Assembly: GCA_021822995.1 (NCBI GenBank)
Contig: JAKAPN010000009.1
Coordinates: 1 to 12,275 of the forward strand
Direction of reading: 5' to 3'
Source: an archaeon
Lineage (GTDB): Archaea; Thermoproteota; Nitrososphaeria; Nitrososphaerales; Gagatemarchaeaceae
DNA length: 12,275 nucleotides
A model generated the notes under the pieces. It did not search any database and was not told where the DNA came from. It saw only the letters and a program-made list of their open reading frames with translations. Numbering within the stretch: the first letter of the stretch is position 1; every line of letters starts with the position of its first letter. A program made the translations under genes and the position numbers. Below are positions 6,474 to 11,615 of the stretch, piece after piece.

Positions 6474-7604
6474 ATGTCTGGGACGCCGCAGGAGAAAAGG
6501 CTCTGCAGATACTGCTCTGAAAGACAGGGGGGCCAGCAGGACGCGTTCGTTATCGTGCCAGGCTTGGAATGCGCCGTGTGCTCGGGGCTCATGGACAGGA
6601 CTGACGCCACCGGTGAGCTGGCAGTAAGGAGGTTGCGCCGATACGAGTTCCGGACATTCGCAGTGGGGGTAACGCTTCCCGAGGGGGTCCAGGAACGGGA
6701 AGACGAGCTCAGGTCGGGCCTGAGACTGAAGGGCAACGAGACCATCAAGACGCAGGCTGCGAGACTCGTCGGTTCCTATATGTCCCGGTCGACCAGGAAG
6801 CGGCTGGACAAGAAGAACCCCGACGTCACAGTCTTGGTCAACTTCGGCACGGGAGAAGTTTCGGTCAGTTCGAAGCCCGCATTCTTCTATGGGAGGTACA
6901 CAAAACCGGCCGGCATAGCCCAGCGGAGGTCGTTCTGCCAGCTATGCAGGGGGTCCGGGTGCGAGAAGTGCGGCAACACTGGATACGAGCGGAGACCCAG
7001 CGTCGAGGAGTCGCTCAGAAAGAAGCTCTCGGGATTCAGTGGGAGCCCCAAGATGGTGTTCACTTGGCTGGGAAGCGAAGACAGAGAGAGCAGGGTCTTC
7101 CCCCCCGGCAGACCGTTCATTGTAGAAATCAAGAACCCAAGGAAGAGGAAGCTGCCAAGGCGTTTCGGAGTCAGGGTAAGGCATCGGACTTTGACCGTGA
7201 CCGCAGGAAGGGTGCTGCCGTCCAAGCCCACGCGCCTGCCTTCGTTCAGGTTCCTCACAGAGATAAGGGCCGTAGCCGCCACTAAGGTCGACCAAAAGTC
7301 GCTCCGTGAGCTGAAGTCGGCGTTTAGGAGAGCCGCGGTCACCTTCCAGCGGCCCAACAACAGACCGACCACCAAGACCGTCTATGGTGTGTCCGCAGCG
7401 GCCAAGGGGAGGGCCCTTCTCATAAGGGCGGAGATCGATGGGGGGCTCCCGGTCAAGCGGTTCGTCAGCGGGGAGCTTGTCTCACCATCGGTGTCGGAAG
7501 TCTTAAAAACTGAAGTGGGTTGCCGCAGCTTTGACATCTGTAGAGTCAGAGAGATAGGGGAAATCGGATTTGCCGAAGTCACACGGAGCGAGGAGAAGAA
7601 CTAG
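6474..7604 (+). CDS. pus10: tRNA pseudouridine synthase Pus10
   Basis: Archaeal Pus10 makes pseudouridine 54 and 55 in the T-loop of tRNA. The 376-residue product has an N-terminal zinc-binding knuckle (C11, C14, C33, C36), a THUMP-like region, a second cysteine group (C155, C158, C163, C166 in CQLCRGSGCEKC) and the C-terminal catalytic domain. The catalytic aspartate is D203 in GSEDRESRV, followed by the conserved PGRPFIVEI. The family form of this motif is usually G-R-E-D with V-D or similar after it, so the local sequence is slightly unusual but the Asp and the following Arg are kept. It starts one base after the srp54 stop and its last 35 bases overlap rpl21e, consistent with translational coupling. 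Identification is firm. Confidence 0.92.
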   Translation: MSGTPQEKRLCRYCSERQGGQQDAFVIVPGLECAVCSGLMDRTDATGELAVRRLRRYEFRTFAVGVTLPEGVQEREDELRSGLRLKGNETIKTQAARLVGSYMSRSTRKRLDKKNPDVTVLVNFGTGEVSVSSKPAFFYGRYTKPAGIAQRRSFCQLCRGSGCEKCGNTGYERRPSVEESLRKKLSGFSGSPKMVFTWLGSEDRESRVFPPGRPFIVEIKNPRKRKLPRRFGVRVRHRTLTVTAGRVLPSKPTRLPSFRFLTEIRAVAATKVDQKSLRELKSAFRRAAVTFQRPNNRPTTKTVYGVSAAAKGRALLIRAEIDGGLPVKRFVSGELVSPSVSEVLKTEVGCRSFDICRVREIGEIGFAEVTRSEEKN

Positions 7605-7854
7605 GGCCCTTCTGAGGTCGTCGGACAAGAAGGGGCTGAGCAGCCTGTTGGTAGAGTATTCTCCGAACGATAAAGTGGTGATAAAGATCGACCCCGCCCA
7701 GGTGAAGGGGATGCCGCACCGGAGGTTCAATGGGCTTGTGGGAACTGTCACGAGGGTGGGGAGGCGAGCCGTCACCATGGACGTCGCCGTGGGAAACAAG
7801 GTCAAGGAACTCACCGCAAGGAAAGAGCACGTCGTACGCATGGAGGGAAGCTGA
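7570..7854 (+). CDS. rpl21e: Large-subunit ribosomal protein L21e
   Basis: The 94-residue basic product begins MPKSHGARRRTRALLR, typical of eL21, and continues with the SH3-like barrel (KVVIKIDPAQVKGMPHRRFNGLVGTVTRVGRRAVTMDV). It is a component of the 50S subunit. The start is a TTG inside the pus10 coding sequence (35-base overlap, different frame); AGGGG at 7556-7560 may serve as its ribosome-binding site. Its stop codon overlaps the rpo4 start in TGATG. The gene order pus10-rpl21e-rpo4-DUF655-ksgA is a familiar archaeal arrangement. Confidence 0.95.
   Translation: MPKSHGARRRTRALLRSSDKKGLSSLLVEYSPNDKVVIKIDPAQVKGMPHRRFNGLVGTVTRVGRRAVTMDVAVGNKVKELTARKEHVVRMEGS
7842..7847 (+). promoter_or_regulatory. 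rpo4: Shine-Dalgarno site of rpo4
   Basis: GGAGGG lies 6 bases before the ATG at 7854, inside the end of rpl21e. It confirms the start and shows that this genome uses Shine-Dalgarno initiation inside operons. Confidence 0.6.
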
Positions 7855-8180
7855 TGTCGGAGAAGCCCGAGAAGAAGCTCCTTACAATAGCCGAAGCGAA
7901 CCAGATCCTGCAGAAGATAGACGTGGAGAAGGCCGACCAGATCCAGAAGCGCACCCTTGACTACACCACCAAGTTCGCGAAGTCAGAGGCGGACAGAGCG
8001 AAGAAGCTGAGGAAGGAGTTGGAGACAGAAGCGGGGCTGAGCGAAGAGGAGGCAGTAGAGCTAGTCAACATATCCCCGAAGTCAATTGAAGAGTTGAGGA
8101 CGTTCACGTCGGGGTGGAGGAAGCTGCTCTCTACGGAGACCCTCGAGAAGATTCTGAAGATACTCCATTCAAAATCCTAG
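7854..8180 (+). CDS. rpo4: RNA polymerase subunit Rpo4 (RpoF)
   Basis: Rpo4 forms the stalk of archaeal RNA polymerase with Rpo7 and helps open-complex formation and RNA binding. The 108-residue product is highly charged and helical and shows the family pattern: LLTIAEANQILQKI near the start, KRTLDYTTKFAK in the middle, then the HRDC-like part GLSEEEAVELVNISPKSIEELRTFT and a C-terminal helix. The ATG overlaps the rpl21e stop codon, so translation is probably coupled. Rpo7 is not in the window. This is the last gene before a 139-base gap. Confidence 0.9.
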   Translation: MSEKPEKKLLTIAEANQILQKIDVEKADQIQKRTLDYTTKFAKSEADRAKKLRKELETEAGLSEEEAVELVNISPKSIEELRTFTSGWRKLLSTETLEKILKILHSKS

Positions 8181-8192
8181 AGCGACCAAGCG

Positions 8193-8200
8193 TTAAATAA
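8193..8200 (+). promoter_or_regulatory. Strong TATA-like box in the rpo4-DUF655 gap
   Basis: TTAAATAA lies 12 bases after the rpo4 stop. It predicts transcription starting near 8220-8224, almost 100 bases before the DUF655 ATG, which is long for this window. A weaker TACTAAG at 8287-8293, about 29 bases before the ATG, could give a leaderless DUF655 mRNA instead. Confidence 0.5.
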
Positions 8201-8220
8201 GTCGGCCACCGAATTCCAAC

Positions 8221-8283
8221 GGGGAAGCATTAGCGGGATTGCCAATGACAATTGTGGTTCTCTGCCGTGCCGCGGAGTTCCCC
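8221..8283 (+). other. Possible structured leader or small RNA before DUF655
   Basis: GGGGAA (8221-8226) can pair with TTCCCC (8278-8283). Inside, GCGG (8233-8236) can pair with CCGC (8270-8273) and CAAT (8243-8246) with ATTG (8251-8254), giving a nested hairpin of about 63 bases that begins where the upstream TATA box predicts transcription to start. There is no open frame in it that continues into DUF655; a TAG lies in frame at 8308-8310. It has no tRNA T-loop and no C/D boxes that I can find. The segment from about 8234 to 8300 also resembles the complement of 23S rRNA around the sarcin-ricin loop. It could be a regulatory leader, a small RNA, or chance pairing. Confidence 0.3.
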
Positions 8284-8319
8284 TCGTACTAAGCGCCCCC
8301 AAGGAAGTAGCCCAGTAAG

Positions 8320-8877
8320 ATGTTGCCAGCAGACAAGAAATACGAGGAATATGCGTATGTTCTGGACTTCATGCCGAGAGGCAAGTCTGCCGCGATAAAG
8401 GGGCGAGAGGGCCCCATGGTGCAAGCCATAGGCGAAGACAGGCTGACGCTCCTCGAACTTCTGGCCATGGAGAACCAGGAGTTCGAAATAGGAGAGAAGG
8501 TCAAGATCGGGAAGGAGGGGCGCGAGAAGATAGTCAGCGTCCTGGGGAAACTGACCTTTGAAGAGATGTCCTCCGAGGCTAAAGCGTCCCTGCCTGCCGT
8601 GGTCGAGAGCCTTGTGAAGGAGAACGAGAAGAGGTATGTCGCTGCCTTCAACGACCTTCAGCCGCTTACGCCAAGGCTGCACGGGTTGGAGTTGATCCCG
8701 GGCATCGGGAAGACGTTCATGAAAGAGATCATAGAGATGAGGGAGAAGCAGCCGTTCGAGAGCTTCGACGACATCCAGAAGAGGGTTGGTTTGAGAGAGC
8801 CTGCGAAGATGATCGCGAAGAGGATTGGCGAGGAGCTTGCTGGGGACTCGAGGGTCAGCATCTTCGTCAAGAAATAG
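8320..8877 (+). CDS. DUF655 family protein with helix-hairpin-helix domain
   Basis: The 185-residue product matches the archaeal DUF655 family: an N-terminal segment KYEEYAYVLDFMPRGKSAAIKGREGPMVQAIGEDRLTLLEL, a basic middle part, then a helix-hairpin-helix region (LELIPGIGKT at 123-132, followed by MKEIIEMREKQPFESFDDIQKRVGL). Helix-hairpin-helix motifs bind nucleic acid backbones, so it is likely an RNA- or DNA-binding protein; its biochemical role is not established as far as I know. It sits between rpo4 and ksgA, as in many archaea, suggesting a link to rRNA maturation or transcription. Its stop abuts the ksgA start with no gap. The ATG at 8320 is the first start after an in-frame stop at 8308-8310. 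Confidence 0.9.
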   Translation: MLPADKKYEEYAYVLDFMPRGKSAAIKGREGPMVQAIGEDRLTLLELLAMENQEFEIGEKVKIGKEGREKIVSVLGKLTFEEMSSEAKASLPAVVESLVKENEKRYVAAFNDLQPLTPRLHGLELIPGIGKTFMKEIIEMREKQPFESFDDIQKRVGLREPAKMIAKRIGEELAGDSRVSIFVKK

Positions 8878-9591
8878 ATGAAACGGCGAAGACTCGGGCA
8901 GCACTATCTTGTCGACGATAAAGTAGTCGCCGAGATTCTGCAGCTAGCCTCCATCCGGCCCTCGGAGAGGGTGCTGGAGATCGGGACTGGGAAGGGAGTG
9001 CTGACGCAGAAGCTGGCCAAACTTGGCGGCGCCTTCATCGGATATGAGATAGACCCTGAGAACTATGAAGCGACGTCGAAGGCGGTCAGCGGCAGCAGAG
9101 CGCACATCGTGCTGGCGGACGCCTTTCGCCAAGATCCCGAGTTCGACGTATTGGTGGCGAGCCTCCCCTACTCTGAATCGGCCGCCTTCGTAAAGTGGTT
9201 GTGTTCGCGCGCGTTCGCGAGGGCGATAGCCGTCCTTCAGAAGGACTTCGTGGAGAAGATCACCACTTCGCCCGGAGGGCGGGACTACCGCGGCGTCTCT
9301 GCCCTTGCGCAGATCGCTTTCGAAGTCCGAGTCCTGGCCAAAGTAGGCAGGGAGGCGTTCGACCCCCAGCCGAGGGTCGACTCCGTCATCGCTTCGTTCG
9401 TTCCGAGGAAGATGGTCACTGAGGAGGAAGCCGGAAATGTCATGCGGCTGTTCTCGCTGAGGCGCAGAGAGGTTGACTCGGCCCTCGCAGAACTTGGGAT
9501 GGGCCGGGGCGTGGGCTATGGTAAGAGACGGGTGTTCTCCCTTACCCCTGAAGAGGTGCACGAGCTGTGCAAGCCGCACCACAGACAGTGA
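8878..9591 (+). CDS. ksgA: 16S rRNA adenine dimethyltransferase KsgA/Dim1
   Basis: KsgA/Dim1 dimethylates two adjacent adenines in the helix 45 loop of 16S rRNA late in 30S assembly. The 237-residue product starts MKRRRLGQHYLVDD (family QxFL-type start), with SAM motif I LEIGTGKGVLT (33-43), motif II YEIDP (56-60) and D81 as motif III. The C-terminal signature FDPQPRVDSVI is present. Motif IV, normally N-L/I-P-Y and holding the asparagine that contacts the target adenine, reads SLPY at 95-98. It is slightly short compared with bacterial KsgA, as usual in archaea. It starts directly after the DUF655 stop, without a clear Shine-Dalgarno site. The family is certain; whether the Ser variant has full dimethylase activity is open. 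Confidence 0.92.
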   Translation: MKRRRLGQHYLVDDKVVAEILQLASIRPSERVLEIGTGKGVLTQKLAKLGGAFIGYEIDPENYEATSKAVSGSRAHIVLADAFRQDPEFDVLVASLPYSESAAFVKWLCSRAFARAIAVLQKDFVEKITTSPGGRDYRGVSALAQIAFEVRVLAKVGREAFDPQPRVDSVIASFVPRKMVTEEEAGNVMRLFSLRRREVDSALAELGMGRGVGYGKRRVFSLTPEEVHELCKPHHRQ

Positions 9592-9594
9592 TTG

Positions 9595-9601
9595 ATTTAT
9601 C
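9595..9601 (+). promoter_or_regulatory. trmJ: TATA box of the trmJ-like gene
   Basis: ATTTATC lies right after the ksgA stop and is centred about 25 bases before the GTG at 9623. The gene therefore seems to be transcribed on its own as a leaderless mRNA, although readthrough from ksgA is possible. Confidence 0.55.
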
Positions 9602-9622
9602 CCCGGGATTGGGCGGCTGACC

Positions 9623-10339
9623 GTGCTCCCCCGCGGCGTGTCGTTGACGCTGATCGAGCCCAAGGGGCCGGTCAACGTCGGCCATGTGGCACGGCTTGTG
9701 CAGAACTTCGGCGTCGAGAAGCTGTATCTGGTCTCGCCGAAGGCCGACCTTTCCGTGGCGGCGGTCTACGCTTCTCATGCGTCGCCGGTCCTCGACAGGG
9801 CGGTCGTAACGACCTTCGACGCCGTCAGGAGGGAGAACGACCTGCTCGTGGCCACGACTGCTGTGCGGGCGACCAAGAAGTCCAACGTCGTTCGGAGGAT
9901 GGCAAAGCTCGATCAGCTCCATGAGATCCTGTCTTCCGCGCCCACTTCCTCCCTGGTATTCGGCAGGGACAGCACGGGGCTGACGAACGAAGAGATCAGG
10001 ATGTGCGATGTCACGGTCACCATAGACACAGGTCAGGAGTACAGGTCTCTGAACATAGGGCATGCCGCAGCCATAGTCCTCTACCAGGCGTCGAGGGGCA
10101 GCAGAACGCGAAGGAGCGGCCAGGGGCGCAAGGCCAGGGACGTGTTCGCGCGGAACCTCTATGAGCTGGCTGTCGCGTCCAAGATCCCCAGCCACAAGAC
10201 CAAGAATCTGGGGGAGACGGCCAAGCGGATCGCCGCGATGTCGGGCATGACCGACGCTCAGCTTAACTCGTTTTCCGGGGTGTTCAGGAAGGCGGTGGCT
10301 GCCTTGGATTCGGATCAGGATCTCGGTTCGAAGATGTAG
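9623..10339 (+). CDS. trmJ: TrmJ-like SPOUT RNA 2'-O-methyltransferase
   Basis: A TrmH/SpoU-family methyltransferase closest in pattern to TrmJ, which 2'-O-methylates position 32 of tRNA in archaea. The 238-residue product shows motif 1 IEPKGPVNVGHVARLVQNFGVEKL (11-34) with N18 and R24, motif 2 VFGRDSTGLTNEEI (112-125) and motif 3 YRSLNIGHAAAIVLYQ (140-155) of the trefoil-knot fold. A basic, helical C-terminal extension (about 160-238) matches TrmJ length. Motif 2 normally has Glu (G-x-E-x-x-G-L); here it is Asp. The GTG at 9623 is chosen because of the TATA spacing and because it leaves the first strand (VSLTLIEP) complete. The 3' end overlaps the convergent minus-strand methyltransferase gene by 25 bases. 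The target nucleotide is inferred. Confidence 0.87.
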   Translation: MLPRGVSLTLIEPKGPVNVGHVARLVQNFGVEKLYLVSPKADLSVAAVYASHASPVLDRAVVTTFDAVRRENDLLVATTAVRATKKSNVVRRMAKLDQLHEILSSAPTSSLVFGRDSTGLTNEEIRMCDVTVTIDTGQEYRSLNIGHAAAIVLYQASRGSRTRRSGQGRKARDVFARNLYELAVASKIPSHKTKNLGETAKRIAAMSGMTDAQLNSFSGVFRKAVAALDSDQDLGSKM

Positions 10340-11496
10340 ACGGCTCTCCTGATCCATCGGGTGCTTTCGAAAGAAAGCCTCACCGGATACTCGAAGCCCA
10401 CTGGGCCAGGCTGATAGAGCCTCAGGCCAAGCCTCCTCCCCTCGAGCGTTAGCGTCACTTCGTCACCGTCCATCGTCTGCACCACGGGGACGACGACTAC
10501 GATCCTCCCGTCAGGGTGGATACATTCGGCCATGGACGCAAGCGCGTCATTGTACACTCTCGCTGATTCCTCGATCATGGCCTGAGCGGTTGCCGTCTTT
10601 GGCCTGGCGTCCAGTCTGGGCAGCAGGAGCGGCTCGGTCACGATGCCGTCGACCTTCGTGCCGCGGAGCATCCTATGGAGGTCCCTGGCGTCTCCCTTTC
10701 GGATGTCGTAACCCCTGTCTTCCACCCCCCCTGTGGACCATTTCAGATTCTCCCTGGTCTCTTGGACGCGGCTGGCGCGGGAATCGACCCCAAGGCACCG
10801 TAACGACTTCGCGTACGCCTCGACCAGTATCGTTCCCGCCCCGCAGAAGGGGTCGAGAAGTGTGTGTCCAGGTCTAAGCCCCGCGAGGTTCACGAGGGTC
10901 CGGGCGAGGCGGGGCGAGAGGGCGATGTCCGGGTGCGGGGCCGGACGCCTTGTCCCCTTCTGCCTCATTTCGGCCGAGTCCGGGACCCAGACTGTCGGCC
11001 CGAGCGCAAAGCCATCGTGATAAGGGAAGGCGACGACGTCGAGAGACTGCCTCGCGATGACCTGTTCAGAAAGTAGTTCGCTACCTTCGGGTCTGAGCAG
11101 TCTAACTTTCCTGAGGCCGCGGTCTCGCAGGGAGTCCAGCATCGTCCTGACGAGTTCCTCGTAGTCGTCTTCCGCGACGCCGTATCCGCTCATTGAGACG
11201 TTCGACTTCTCTTCAAGGTGAGCCGCCATCATGTCGGCGAGCTGGCCCGGATCCTCGGAAGCGGAGTCCACGGTCTGGACTACGGGAGCGCATTTGTGAG
11301 ACCCCGAAAGCTCCGCCAATATTCGTGGCTCGAGATGCTCGACGCGGAGGGCAGCGATTCTGTCTGTCGGAGCTTCGGCCTTCTTGACCGAGTTTCCCAG
11401 GACGGCGCAAGCCTCCAACACCGAGAGCTTCCCGAAGGCGGTGACCAGGGCGACGTCATCGGCTTCAAGGAGGGAAGGCGGGAGAACGAACGGCAA
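10315..11496 (-). CDS. TrmG10/Trm11-like methyltransferase with altered catalytic motif
   Basis: A Rossmann-fold methyltransferase of the COG1041/TrmG10-Trm11 type, which makes N2-methylguanosine in tRNA. Counted from the TTG at 11496 (393 residues) there is an N-terminal region resembling a THUMP part (about 1-160), a linker with VPDSAEMRQKGTRRPAPHPDIALSP, then motif I DPFCGAGT (215-222), acidic motif II GVD (about 236-238), motif III GDA (268-270) and motif IV TEPLLLP (287-293). The usual motif IV is D/N-P-P-Y, so the catalytic loop is unusual. The frame starts at a GTG at 11520, but a strong TATA box (11522-11529) lies immediately before that codon and about 29 bases before the TTG, so the TTG is the better start. 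It is divergent from an MFS transporter. A tRNA target is probable but not shown. Confidence 0.82.
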   Translation of the reverse strand: MPFVLPPSLLEADDVALVTAFGKLSVLEACAVLGNSVKKAEAPTDRIAALRVEHLEPRILAELSGSHKCAPVVQTVDSASEDPGQLADMMAAHLEEKSNVSMSGYGVAEDDYEELVRTMLDSLRDRGLRKVRLLRPEGSELLSEQVIARQSLDVVAFPYHDGFALGPTVWVPDSAEMRQKGTRRPAPHPDIALSPRLARTLVNLAGLRPGHTLLDPFCGAGTILVEAYAKSLRCLGVDSRASRVQETRENLKWSTGGVEDRGYDIRKGDARDLHRMLRGTKVDGIVTEPLLLPRLDARPKTATAQAMIEESARVYNDALASMAECIHPDGRIVVVVPVVQTMDGDEVTLTLEGRRLGLRLYQPGPVGFEYPVRLSFESTRWIRRAVYIFEPRS

Positions 11497-11521
11497 TCGC
11501 TTTCGAGCGGACAATCTCACG

Positions 11522-11529
11522 ATATTAAA
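11522..11529 (-). promoter_or_regulatory. TATA box of the TrmG10-like gene
   Basis: The minus strand reads TTTAATAT, centred about 29 bases before the TTG at 11496. It is one of the best TATA matches in the window and rules against the GTG at 11520 as the start. Confidence 0.6.
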
Positions 11530-11533
11530 CGTG

Positions 11534-11574
11534 GATGGCTGTCGCGAAGACGGAAAACGACAGTTTCAGCCATC
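11534..11574. promoter_or_regulatory. Compound dyad between divergent promoters, putative operator
   Basis: GATGGCTG (11534-11541) is matched exactly inverted by CAGCCATC (11567-11574), and a nested CTGTCG (11539-11544) by CGACAG (11558-11563). The whole element fills the space between the minus-strand TATA box (11522-11529) and the plus-strand TATA box (11585-11590). This position and symmetry suggest a regulator site acting on both genes. Confidence 0.45.
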
Positions 11575-11584
11575 TCGGGCCGGC

Positions 11585-11590
11585 TATATA
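11585..11590 (+). promoter_or_regulatory. TATA box of the MFS transporter gene
   Basis: TATATA is centred about 28 bases before the TTG at 11616 and fixes this codon as a leaderless start, although the overlapping frame with a GTG at 11606 is also open for some distance. Confidence 0.6.
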
Positions 11591-11615
11591 GTCAAGGAGT
11601 TTCGCGTGGCCGAGT

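Noticed and set aside
8221..8319. tRNA, C/D box or H/ACA RNA in the rpo4-DUF655 gap
   Set aside because: No T-loop sequence, no CTGA D box, and no ACA placed after the outer stem; kept only as an unclassified structured segment.
8230..8904. Minus-strand open frame of 224 codons opposite DUF655
   Set aside because: Antisense to a recognised conserved protein, no promoter or family features in the translation.
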